A stretch of 64,000 bases of DNA from Haloplanus natans DSM 17983 (GTDB taxonomy: Archaea > Halobacteriota > Halobacteria > Halobacteriales > Haloferacaceae). The notes beneath the pieces are model-generated. The model did no database searches, was not told where the DNA came from, and was given only the letters and a program-made list of their open reading frames with translations. The position numbers and the translations under genes were made by a program. Below are positions 25,873 to 33,656 of the stretch, piece by piece (positions within the stretch are counted from its first letter, which is position 1; every line of letters starts with the position of its first letter). Location: contig NZ_KE386573.1 of NCBI RefSeq assembly GCF_000427685.1, positions 1,906,938-1,970,937 on the forward strand, given 5' to 3'.

Positions 25873-26579
25873 CCGCCGAGGAACTGCTGGCGGACCTCCT
25901 CGTCATCGAGGAGCGTCCGTCCCTCGCCCTCGTACCGGTTCTGTCCGTTGGCGAGGACGTACCCCCGATCACAGCGCCGGAGCGCCTCTTTCGCGTTCTG
26001 CTCGACCATCAGGATCGCGGTGCCGGCGTCGTTGATCTCGTCGATCCGGTCGAACATCTCGTCGACGAGGTCGGGGGCGAGGCCGGCGCTCGGTTCGTCC
26101 AAGAGGAGGAGTGCGGGATCGAGCATGAGCGCCCGCCCCATCGCGAGCATCTGTCGCTGCCCGCCGCTCATCGTCCCCGCCGCCTGGGTCTGTCGCTCCT
26201 CGAGGACGGGAAACCGTTCGAACACTTCGGCGACCCGTTCCTCGGGCATGTCGTCGAGAATGTACGCCCCCATCTCCAGGTTCTCCCGAACCGATAGCGA
26301 CGCGAACACGTTGTCGGACTGGGGGACGTAGCCGATCCCTTCGTGGATGATCTCCTCGGGCGGTCGGCCGGTGATGTCCCGGCCGTCGAAGGTGATCTCC
26401 CCACCCATGTACGTCGTGAGGCCGAACACCGACTTCATCACCGTCGACTTGCCGGCGCCGTTCGGACCGACGATGGTGACGTACTCCTCGTCGCCCACGT
26501 CCATGTCGACGCAGTCGAGAATCTGGAGGTCGCCGTAGCCGGCGTCTAAGTCGCGGACGGTCAGGAGGGTATCGCTCAT
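25869..26579 (-). CDS. livF: ABC transporter ATP-binding protein LivF
   Basis: A 236-residue ATPase of the HAAT (branched-chain amino acid/amide) family. Walker A is GPNGAGKST, Q-loop region IGYVPQSDNVF, signature SGGQRQ, and Walker B LLLLDEPSAGLAP. Short length without a C-terminal domain and the segment RDLDAGYGDLQIL fit LivF rather than LivG. It is the last gene of livH-M-G-F, overlapping livG by four bases (ATGA). Its stop codon overlaps the stop of the convergent substrate-binding protein gene. Confidence 0.93.
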   Translation of the reverse strand: MSDTLLTVRDLDAGYGDLQILDCVDMDVGDEEYVTIVGPNGAGKSTVMKSVFGLTTYMGGEITFDGRDITGRPPEEIIHEGIGYVPQSDNVFASLSVRENLEMGAYILDDMPEERVAEVFERFPVLEERQTQAAGTMSGGQRQMLAMGRALMLDPALLLLDEPSAGLAPDLVDEMFDRIDEINDAGTAILMVEQNAKEALRRCDRGYVLANGQNRYEGEGRTLLDDEEVRQQFLGG

Positions 26580-27391
26580 ACGTCGCCTCCCAGGTAGGCT
26601 TCGATGACTTCCTCGTTCGCTTTGATCTCCTCGGGTGTCCCCTCGGTCAGGATCTGTCCCTGATGCATCACGATCACGTGCCGACAGTTGTTCATGATGA
26701 GGTCCATGTCGTGTTCGACCAGCAGGAAGGTGTAGCCCTGATCGCGGAGTTCGTGGATGTGTTCGAGGAGCCGTTGCTCCAGTGTCGGGTTGACCCCGGC
26801 GAACGGTTCGTCGAGGAGGAGCATGTCGGGATCGGTCAGGAGCGCCCGCGCCATCTCCAGGAGTTTGCGCTGGCCGCCGGAGAGGTTGCCCGCGTACTCC
26901 TCCGCGAGATGTTCGATGTCGAAAAACTCCAGGGTTTCCCACACCCGGTCGAGGAGTTCGGCCTCCTGTGTGCGGACGCTCCCACGGGCACCGGGGAGGA
27001 CCGACCGCCAGAGGTGCTCGCCGCGCTGGGCCTTCGGCGCGAGCATCATGTTCTCCAGGACGGTCATCTCGCCGAGTTCGCGGGCGATCTGGAAGGTCCG
27101 GACCAGCCCCCGATCCGCGATTTCGTAGGGTTCGCGGCCGGTGATATCCTCGTCGTCGAAGGTGACCGTCCCGGCGTCGGGCGAGAGCATCCCCGTGATG
27201 AGGTTGAACGTGGTCGACTTGCCGGCGCCGTTCGGGCCGATCAGCCCCGTGAGCGTGCCGCGTTCGACCTCGAAGCTCGCACTGTCGACGGCGGTGATCC
27301 CGCCGAAGCTTTTCGTCAGGCCCTCGACTCGGAGCGGCGTCTCGGCCACGTCCGGACGCGACTCCGTGATGGATTTACTCACGCCGTTCAC
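26576..27391 (-). CDS. livG: ABC transporter ATP-binding protein LivG
   Basis: A 271-residue HAAT ATPase: Walker A GPNGAGKST, signature LSGGQRK, Walker B MLLLDEPFAGVNP, H-loop LVEHDMD. The Ala-Gly-Val-Asn-Pro form after the D-loop and the C-terminal GTPEEIKANEEVIEAYLG are typical of LivG. It pairs with LivF to energise LivHM. It overlaps livF by four bases and the livM end by 17 bases. ATG 27391 begins MNGVSKSITE. Confidence 0.93.
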   Translation of the reverse strand: MNGVSKSITESRPDVAETPLRVEGLTKSFGGITAVDSASFEVERGTLTGLIGPNGAGKSTTFNLITGMLSPDAGTVTFDDEDITGREPYEIADRGLVRTFQIARELGEMTVLENMMLAPKAQRGEHLWRSVLPGARGSVRTQEAELLDRVWETLEFFDIEHLAEEYAGNLSGGQRKLLEMARALLTDPDMLLLDEPFAGVNPTLEQRLLEHIHELRDQGYTFLLVEHDMDLIMNNCRHVIVMHQGQILTEGTPEEIKANEEVIEAYLGGDV

Positions 27392-28769
27392 CTCCGCTAC
27401 CGTCGCCGTCCGCTTTCGGTGTCGGTTCGGCGTCGGCGTCGGTGTCGGAACCGCCGCTCCGACCCGCGTCGCCGCCCGGTCGGCCGAGCGGGATGGCCGC
27501 CGCCGTCTCCTTGCGGTGGCCGAGCATCCCCTGTGGCCGGTTGTGCATCAGCCAGACGAGCGCGACACCCATGATGACCAGTTGGAGTTGGCGCACCGAA
27601 TCGAGCGTATAAAGCAGGAAGGGCATCGGATCGAACCCCGAGATGAGCGGCGAGACCGCCGGGCCGAAACTGCTCGGCGCTTCGCCGGGCTGGAAGACGG
27701 AGGTGACGACGTTCTGGAAGTAGAGCGGGCCCTGGTAGAGGACGGCGGCGAAGACGGCACCGCCCAAGACGCTCCCGGTGTTCGAGCCGGCGCCGCCGAT
27801 GATGAGGGCGATCCAGACGAAGAAGGTGAGCCGCGGGCGGAAGAAGTTGGGCGTGACGGCGCCCTGCCCCATCAGCCAGAGGATGCCGGCCAACCCCATC
27901 AGCGCACAGCCGAGCATGAACGAGACGACCTTGAAGCGGTCGGTGTTCTTGCCGAGGGCGCGGGCCACGTCCTCGTCTTCACGGATAGCTTTCAGCACCC
28001 GGCCGAACGGTGACTCGCCGGTCCGTTTGAGAAGCCAGAAGTAGCCGGCGACGACCAGCAAGAGGACCACGCCGTAGACGAGGCTGTGGACGATGGGATC
28101 GGGGTTGTTCGCGACGACCTGTCCCACGAGAGCGACGAGGCCGTCGTACGCGCCCGAGAGGCCGACGACATCGATGAACGCGAGCAGGGGGTCGGGGAAA
28201 TCAAGGATGAGGCCGCTCCCGCCGCCGAAGCCGACGCGGGTGGTGTCGCCGGCGAGGGTGTGAGGGAACTGGAACTGCTGGAAGGTAGAGGAGAGGAAGG
28301 TAAAGCGGACGATTTCGGACATGGCGATGGTGACGATGGCGAGGTAGTCCGCACGGAGTCGAAGGGCGGGGAGAGCAACGACGAAGCCAAGTGCCGCGGC
28401 GGCGAGCATCCCGACGAGAATGCCGACGGGGATCGGCAGGCCGAGGCCGCCGACCTGTGCGGCGCCTGTGGTTCCGTACAGCGGTTTCGAGACGAATGCC
28501 ATCACGTAGATGCCGACGGCCATGAAGCCGACGACGCCGATGTTGAACAGGCCGGTGTAGCCCCAGTGGAGGTTCAAAGCGAGCGCGAGCGTGGCGAAGA
28601 CGCCGATGTAGAAGGTGAGCGAGGCCAAGGAGTTGAGCTGTCCACGGATGCTGTACCCGAGGATGAGGCCGCTGACGAGGTAGGCACCGTAGATGACGAC
28701 GAGGAGTGCGACGATTTTGGCCGCGTCCTGCTCCCAGAGTCGACGGAGCGAGCCGGCAGTGTCGCTCAT
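27375..28769 (-). CDS. livM: ABC transporter permease LivM
   Basis: A 464-residue integral membrane permease with about nine hydrophobic helices, including LVVIYGAYLVSGLILGYSI and SLTFYIGVFATLALALNLHW with the conserved motif LHWGYTGLFNIGVVGF. The cytoplasmic coupling region TGESPFGRVLKAIREDEDVA is the family's ATPase contact. A hydrophilic C-terminal tail with charged and Gly residues is an extension common in haloarchaea. ATG 28769 overlaps the livH stop by four bases (ATGA). The frame is open further upstream but inside livH. Confidence 0.92.
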   Translation of the reverse strand: MSDTAGSLRRLWEQDAAKIVALLVVIYGAYLVSGLILGYSIRGQLNSLASLTFYIGVFATLALALNLHWGYTGLFNIGVVGFMAVGIYVMAFVSKPLYGTTGAAQVGGLGLPIPVGILVGMLAAAALGFVVALPALRLRADYLAIVTIAMSEIVRFTFLSSTFQQFQFPHTLAGDTTRVGFGGGSGLILDFPDPLLAFIDVVGLSGAYDGLVALVGQVVANNPDPIVHSLVYGVVLLLVVAGYFWLLKRTGESPFGRVLKAIREDEDVARALGKNTDRFKVVSFMLGCALMGLAGILWLMGQGAVTPNFFRPRLTFFVWIALIIGGAGSNTGSVLGGAVFAAVLYQGPLYFQNVVTSVFQPGEAPSSFGPAVSPLISGFDPMPFLLYTLDSVRQLQLVIMGVALVWLMHNRPQGMLGHRKETAAAIPLGRPGGDAGRSGGSDTDADAEPTPKADGDGSGGERRE

Positions 28770-29899
28770 GCGGTCGACCTCCCGGAGAACAGCCCCTGCG
28801 GACGAACGAGCAGGATGACGATCATGACGACGAACGCGGCCGCGCGCGAGAACGCGGCGGGGATCCAGATGACCGAGATGGAGGCCGCGATGCCGATGAC
28901 GAGACCGCCCGCGATGGCGCCGTAGATGGAGCCGATACCGCCGAGGATGACGGCCGCGAAGATGAGCAGGAGGAGGAGCCAGCCGTCGTTGAAGCCGAGC
29001 GTGCCCTTCCAGAGGATGAACACGTAGCCGGCGACGCCGGTGAGACCGCCGCCGATGATCCACGTCGCGCGGACGACCCGTTCGGTCGGAATCCCGGTGA
29101 TGCGAGCCAGATCCTCGTTGTCGGACATGGCGCGCATCGCCTTGCCGAGTTTCGTCGTCTGGAGGAGGAGGTGAACGCCGAGCATGAGGCCGCCGGCGAC
29201 GACGAGAAGCGTGGCGTCGTGGGCGTCGATCCGGACGACGCCGTCGACGAAGTAGAGCGACGCCTGTGGGATCGACCCCGCGGCCGTCGTCCCGCGGACG
29301 CTGGAGCCGAAGACGAACTGGATCAGGTACCGAAGCGCGAACGCGACCCCGATACTGGTGATCAGCAGGGTGATTCCGCTCTCGGCGCGGATGGGTTTGT
29401 AGACGACGCGGTCGACTCCGAGCGCGAGCAGCACTGTCGTGACGCCGGCGACGACGATGCCGGCGACGACGGCGACGGGCGTCGTCGTCACGCCGATGCC
29501 GAGCGCCCCACCGAAGACGGAGCCGCCGGCGCCGACGAGGAGAAGCGACCCGATGTCGGCCCGGCCGAAGCCGGCGATGGCGTACGTCGTTGCCCAGCCG
29601 GCGAAGGCCCCGCTCGTGATGTAGTCACCGTGCGAGAAGTTCGCGAAATTCAGGATGCTGTAGGTCATCGACAGGCCGATGCCGGCCAGTCCGATCACGA
29701 GGCCGCGCATCACGCCGTCCCAGACGAGCGATCCGAGGCGCGCGAACGTGACCGACCCGGAAACCAGCAGTCCCCAGACGAGCGATCCGAGAAGTACCAG
29801 CCCGATCACGGCCAAGACCATCGTCAGCGGTCGGTCGACCGCGAACTCCAGCCACCGCCCCGGCCTTTCCGTAACTCCAGCTTCAGTTCCCGATGCCAT
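28766..29899 (-). CDS. livH: ABC transporter permease LivH
   Basis: A 377-residue permease with about nine hydrophobic helices. The hallmark MTYSILNFANFSHGDYI (LivH family) is near residue 80, and RAMSDNEDLARITGIPTERV is the ATPase coupling segment. It is the first gene of livH-M-G-F. A promoter-like GCATAAACCTTTC lies about 30-40 bases upstream of ATG 29899. The substrate-binding partner is the permuted protein at the other, convergent end of the cluster rather than a gene of the same operon. Confidence 0.92.
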   Translation of the reverse strand: MASGTEAGVTERPGRWLEFAVDRPLTMVLAVIGLVLLGSLVWGLLVSGSVTFARLGSLVWDGVMRGLVIGLAGIGLSMTYSILNFANFSHGDYITSGAFAGWATTYAIAGFGRADIGSLLLVGAGGSVFGGALGIGVTTTPVAVVAGIVVAGVTTVLLALGVDRVVYKPIRAESGITLLITSIGVAFALRYLIQFVFGSSVRGTTAAGSIPQASLYFVDGVVRIDAHDATLLVVAGGLMLGVHLLLQTTKLGKAMRAMSDNEDLARITGIPTERVVRATWIIGGGLTGVAGYVFILWKGTLGFNDGWLLLLLIFAAVILGGIGSIYGAIAGGLVIGIAASISVIWIPAAFSRAAAFVVMIVILLVRPQGLFSGRSTA

Positions 29900-30006
29900 T
29901 GTACCTTCGTGCTGTGTGCGGACGTGACGCAGGCATAAACCTTTCTTCCCCCGCTCGCCACGCTGACCGGACGGATATCGGGCTCCCGTCGGTCACGCAC
30001 CCCGGA

Positions 30007-30717
30007 TCAGTTCGTCGAGAGGCGTTCGGAGCTGACCTCGGCGACGAACTCGATGAAGTTGTCGAACAGCCGACTCGCCTCCTGCGCGGACCGATAGTTG
30101 TCCTCGTGGATGCCGTCGAGTATCTCGGCGATTCGGTCCGCCGACAGCTGATCGTCCTTCCCCTTGGTCACCGACTCGGCGGTGGCCATGTCGTACTCGG
30201 GGTGGAACTGGACGGCGAACACACGATCCTTCCGGAACCCGTGGATTCCGTAATCGTTCCGGGCGAATACTGTCGCTCCCGGCGGCGCGTCGCTGACGCG
30301 GTCGGAGTGGCTCGTAAAGACCGTGAACTCCTCGTCGAGCCCGTCGAGGAGCCGGTTGTGGCCGTCCTGTTCGACGGTCCGGTAGCCGAGTTCGTACTCG
30401 TCCATCGCCTCGACGCGGCCGCCGAGGACGTCCGCGAGAAGCTGGTGGCCGTAACAGACGCCGAGCGCCGGGAGCCCAGCTTCGATGGCGTCGCCGGCCC
30501 ACCGCCGTAGCCGGGTGATCCACTCCCGGTCCCAGTAGACCGACGCGAACGAGCCGGTAACCACGAACGCGTCGTATCGGAAATCGTCGGGGAGTTCACC
30601 GGCCAGACAGTCGAACTCCACGACGTCGGCGTCGAGTCCCCGACGGAAGTTGCGCCGGGTGTCGGCGGCCATCCGTGCGGCGTTCAACAGGGCGATGCGT
30701 GGTTCGTCGCTCGTCAC
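30007..30717 (-). CDS. class I glutamine amidotransferase
   Basis: A 236-residue GATase-1 protein. The catalytic triad is visible: nucleophile Cys in GVCYGHQLLADVLGG, and His plus Glu in VQFHPEYDM. It is a stand-alone domain similar to GMP synthase glutaminase subunits or gamma-glutamyl-transfer homologues; the amidated substrate is unknown. GTG 30717 is chosen since it overlaps the stop of the upstream gshA-like gene (GTGA) and yields the compact start MTSDEPRIALLNAA. The coupling with a glutamate-cysteine ligase hints at glutamyl-compound metabolism. Confidence 0.85.
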   Translation of the reverse strand: MTSDEPRIALLNAARMAADTRRNFRRGLDADVVEFDCLAGELPDDFRYDAFVVTGSFASVYWDREWITRLRRWAGDAIEAGLPALGVCYGHQLLADVLGGRVEAMDEYELGYRTVEQDGHNRLLDGLDEEFTVFTSHSDRVSDAPPGATVFARNDYGIHGFRKDRVFAVQFHPEYDMATAESVTKGKDDQLSADRIAEILDGIHEDNYRSAQEASRLFDNFIEFVAEVSSERLSTN

Positions 30718-31584
30718 AGCACTCCGTCCTCGGTGACGGCACCCGTTCGGCCCTCGATCCGAAGTCCGGAGTCGCAGACAGTGTCGACGACGCGAGCGAC
30801 GCCGTCGGCGAGGCTGACGATCTGACTCGGCAGGGCGTTGTCGGGCGAACGCCACTCGACCGTCCCGAATCGTTCCCGGAGTTGGACCGGCGTCCACACC
30901 GCGCTTTCCGGGGAGAAACAGGACTCGACCGTCGCCCGCTCGACGCCCGCATCCATCGCCGCCGTCACGAACTCCTCGTACCGGCGTTCGAGTCGACGGG
31001 TCCACTCGTCCACGTCGGAGACGTAGCGCCACAGCCGCCCCTGATGCGGCAGACTGTCGTACGCGCGTCGACGGTAGAGCGTCGACCGTGCCCCGTCAGT
31101 CACGCGTTCTCCCCGGAAGTACGGGGAGGAGTTGACGAGCGCCAGCGCGGGGTCGAGTGCGACGAGCGCGTTCAACTGATCGACTTCCCGACCTGGCTCC
31201 TGCTCGACGTGGATGTGTGTCCGCGCAGTGGCGGACGTATTCGAAATCCTCACCGAGAACGCGGGCCTGCACTCGCGTCCGGTCGGCGGGACGGTCCCGA
31301 ATCGTTTCGGTATTCACCGGCGTCGAGAGTGGAACCAGATGCAGATCCTGCGCCTCCGCTCGCTGGATGACGCGGTGAAGTCGGTCGAACAGTTCACTGC
31401 GGAGTTCCGCCGTCGTCGCACACGGCGTCGTTTTGACCTCGAGCAGCGGCCGGACGAACTCCCGTTCGACGCCCGCGGCCGCGTCGACTAGGTCGTCCGG
31501 TTCGGCCAACTGCCCCCGGTCGTCCACCACCCAGTATTCGACTTCGACGCTCCGCCGTGTCGGCTTCGCCTCGCGTGTCGGCAC
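30714..31584 (-). pseudogene. gshA: glutamate-cysteine ligase (GshA-like), frameshifted
   Basis: Haloarchaeal GshA makes gamma-glutamylcysteine, the main low-molecular-weight thiol of these cells. The N-terminal part (from GTG 31584: SVEVEYWVVDDRGQL, EFVRPLLEVKTTPCA, GEDFEYVRHCA) and the C-terminal part (THIHVEQEPGREVDQLNALV, ALVNSSPYFRGE, VEWRSPDNALPSQIV) lie in different frames, with the switch near 31220-31225 inside the conserved CAGTH(I/L)H motif. A loss of two bases there explains it (GCG-G-ACA where GCG-GGN-ACA is expected). The C terminus ends soon after RTGAVTEDGVL, shorter than the full family. Either a real pseudogene or a sequencing error. Confidence 0.82.
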
Positions 31585-31911
31585 GGTCGTCAGCGGATCC
31601 CTGCAGTCGGTCCGTTCGCCTCGCCTCCCGTCGACCGGGGAGTCGGGGGCCTGCTACCCTGCCACGGACGATCCGTGGCCGCCGTTTCGCTCCGACAGTG
31701 AGAGTGAATACCAATCACGGTTGCTCGGTACAGCCGAGGCTACTATATATTGTTGGACGAAAACGTTATTTTGACTGTTATTCCAACTGCTTCAGTATAG
31801 TATATCCGTTTTTATTTCGTATATGGGATTTCTAACCCATCAGAAAACGATATTCGTAATTCGAATGTTCTACCGCCGGGACGGAACTGATTTGCGGCGT
31901 GTCCATCAACG
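31585..31911. other. AT-rich intergenic region
   Basis: No gene is supported in these 327 bases. The part 31740-31880 is AT-rich with TATA-like runs (CTATATATTG, TAGTATATCC, CGTATATGGG) and a short dyad GGGATTTCTAACCC (31828-31841). It may hold the promoter of the GNAT gene and/or the start of the gshA remnant's upstream region. Confidence 0.35.
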
Positions 31912-31917
31912 ATGGGC

Positions 31918-32403
31918 ATGGTCACGGTCGAACCGGCCGCCCCCGGCGACGCCGACGCCGTCGTCGACCTGTGGGTCGCGCTCGCGGCGGAGCAGCGTCG
32001 CCACGGGTCCCACATCCGGGCCGACACGAACCGCGATGCAATCAGAGAATCGCTGGCGCGACACGCCGCCGACGACGGGCTGACGGTCGCCCGCGACGAC
32101 GGCGCTATCGTGGGGTTCGTACGGTTCGCCGTCGAACGCGGCCCGCTGACCCAAGACCGGACTCGTGGCGTCGTCCGTGACCTGTATGTCGTCCCCGAGC
32201 GGCGTGACGAGGGTGTCGGGGGACGGCTCCTCGACGCCGCCGAGGCGGCGCTCCGGGACCGCGGCGTCGCCGTCGTCGCCGTCGAGGCACTGGCCCGTAA
32301 CGACGACGCGATCCGGTTCTACGAGCGCCGTGGGTACCGGCCCCACCGGATCGAGTTCGAGCGGGAGGTCGAAAACGATAAACGCCCGCGCAGGGACCGA
32401 TAA
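31918..32403 (+). CDS. GNAT family N-acetyltransferase
   Basis: A 161-residue acetyl-CoA-dependent acyltransferase. Motif A is VRDLYVVPERRDEGVGGRLL (the R-x-x-G-x-G/A acetyl-CoA loop), and the family C-terminal pattern NDDAIRFYERRGYRPHRIEF is present. The N-terminal part VTVEPAAPGDADAVVDLW is typical of the fold. The substrate is unknown. ATG 31912 would add two residues. tRNA-Thr(TGT) follows 11 bases after its stop. Confidence 0.88.
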   Translation: MVTVEPAAPGDADAVVDLWVALAAEQRRHGSHIRADTNRDAIRESLARHAADDGLTVARDDGAIVGFVRFAVERGPLTQDRTRGVVRDLYVVPERRDEGVGGRLLDAAEAALRDRGVAVVAVEALARNDDAIRFYERRGYRPHRIEFEREVENDKRPRRDR

Positions 32404-32414
32404 GCTGCCGGCGC

Positions 32415-32488
32415 GCCAGGGGAGCATGGGCGGTTCATGCACTCGACTTGTAATCGAGACTTCGTGGGTTCGAATCCCACCCCTGGCT
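32415..32488 (+). tRNA. tRNA-Thr (anticodon TGT)
   Basis: Acceptor stem GCCAGGG/CCCTGGC, anticodon stem CTCGA/TCGAG around CTTGTAA giving anticodon TGT (ACA codons), T-arm GTGGG-TTCGAAT-CCCAC, and discriminator T 32488 as expected for archaeal tRNA-Thr. CCA is not encoded. Accessory-looking DNA begins right after it, but no partial copy of this tRNA was found in the window. Confidence 0.95.
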
Positions 32489-32510
32489 CATAACAAATTG
32501 TCGACTCAAT

Positions 32511-32795
32511 CCCCTGAGCGCCGAGAAGACCCTGCCCGACGGACGCGTCCAGGTCGCGACCCTAGTGTATCGTGGCCCCGACGTCAAGGAGCGGATGCAG
32601 GTCGACATCATGCTGTTCCGGGCGGCCGGCGGGCGGACCGCCGTCCCGGCCCACAAGGAGCTCTCCTCGGCGCTGTCCTGGCTGTGGCGTGACCTGTCGG
32701 TGTAGGCCCACTACGACGGCGTGGTCTACGAGCCCAATCTGGGCGAGGCGATCCTTGTCGAGGACATTCTCCCGGACGTGCGGTGGATCGAGTAG
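32511..32795 (+). pseudogene. decayed gene remnant behind tRNA-Thr
   Basis: One frame reads as protein (KTLPDGRVQVATLVYRGPDV, then QVDIMLFRAAGGRTAVPAHK and SALSWLWRDLSV), is interrupted by TAG at 32703, then continues (AHYDGVVYEPNLGEAILVED, then ILPDVRWIE) to TAG 32795. There is no start codon. Family unknown. It looks like the tail of a gene with an internal stop, left over from a rearrangement next to the tRNA. Confidence 0.5.
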
Positions 32796-32827
32796 CCGTC
32801 GCGCTTATCTATCAAACTGCTGTAGTG

Positions 32828-32923
32828 ATGGGCGTGGGCGCAGCGTTCAACCCGACCTACGCTCTGCTGTTCGGCGTCGCTTGCGGTGCCGTGGCTATCG
32901 TTATCTGGTTTTTATTTGATTAG
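32828..32923 (+). CDS. 31-aa single-span membrane mini-protein
   Basis: ATG 32828 to TAG 32923, MGVGAAFNPTYALLFGVACG plus AVAIVIWFLFD. One hydrophobic helix covers most of it. A perfect stem-loop follows directly (32924-32950), which supports an expressed unit. Function unknown. Confidence 0.45.
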   Translation: MGVGAAFNPTYALLFGVACGAVAIVIWFLFD

Positions 32924-32950
32924 CTCACCGCCGGCGATTCTGGCGGTGAG
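32924..32950 (+). terminator. stem-loop after the 31-aa frame
   Basis: Perfect 9-bp arms CTCACCGCC (32924-32932) and GGCGGTGAG (32942-32950) around a 9-base loop, immediately behind the stop codon. Intrinsic-type terminator or RNA end-protecting hairpin; there is no strong T-run. Confidence 0.5.
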
Positions 32951-33073
32951 CGATTACACTTTGATAGCGGAGTGTGTAGTGGCGACACTCGCGAGTGGTG
33001 GGAGAGGGGAGAAGGGGGATGGTGATGGTCGCGCGGGGGACCGATCGGCAAGCGGGTGCTCGACTGTGGGCGT

Positions 33074-33101
33074 CTGATACCAGAACTGATACCAGTATAA
33101 A
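33074..33101. promoter_or_regulatory. direct repeats next to a TATA box
   Basis: CTGATACCAG occurs twice (33074-33083, 33086-33095), directly followed by TATAAACCCC. The spacing of 12 bases (about one helical turn) fits tandem binding of an activator or repressor just upstream of the TATA box. CTGTC-AGA-CAG follows 6 bases further. No start codon lies at the expected leaderless distance, so a leadered or noncoding transcript is possible. The rest of 32951-33244 holds no supported gene. Confidence 0.45.
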
Positions 33102-33244
33102 CCCCTGTCAGACAGGCGTCGGCGTACAGTCGAAACGGAGGGGTATGAATACACATCGATAGCAGGCTGGGTAGGCGACAGCTGTCGGTCAAGTTGGGAT
33201 GGCTTGGTGCCCGCATTTATGTATTATATCTGTGATTACTATGT

Positions 33245-33397
33245 ATGGACGAGATTGCCCTCTGGGCCGCAGTCGGCATCATCGCGGGGTTCTTAACTTA
33301 CGTGACGTTGGTCGACACCGTCGGGATTATTCCCTCGTTTATTACTGCCGTGGTCGTGCTCTTCGTCGCCATGGGAACAACGGCAGCGGTAACGTGA
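33245..33397 (+). CDS. 50-aa two-span membrane mini-protein
   Basis: ATG 33245 to TGA 33397: MDEIALWAAVGIIAGFLTYV then TLVDTVGIIPSFITAVVVLF and VAMGTTAAVT. Two hydrophobic helices are separated by a short loop. Similar mini-membrane proteins are frequent in haloarchaea. Function unknown. It abuts the remnant of an ASCH gene on the other strand. Confidence 0.55.
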   Translation: MDEIALWAAVGIIAGFLTYVTLVDTVGIIPSFITAVVVLFVAMGTTAAVT

Positions 33398-33505
33398 CCA
33401 GCCAACGTACTCAAACTCGACGACGGCCACGACCTTTTCATACTCCCACGCTCCGTCGCCGCAGATGGTCCCGTAGCCCTCAATAAATTCATCGATGAGG
33501 GTGTA
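33398..33505 (-). pseudogene. remnant of an ASCH-domain gene
   Basis: The minus strand reads IDEFIEGYGTICGDGAW, then EYEKVVAVVEFEYVG, clearly homologous to the C-terminal part of the intact ASCH gene at 35032-35412 (VDEFIRGYEDVYGEGAW, then DPEKVVTVVEFEYVG). Sequence further upstream does not match. This is a truncated, divergent second copy, evidence of duplication and decay in this patch. Confidence 0.65.
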
Positions 33506-33656
33506 CAGTCCAGTTTCGTACAGACTCTATCGTGCGCTTTTCGAGCCGAACGGGCCGCTCTTGGACATACCCCGCTAATCATCGCCAGGGTTACTCTTGA
33601 CGAGCCAAGCGTGGGCAGTTACGCTACAGTAGTGCTAGAACGCCACGAACTGAAAA

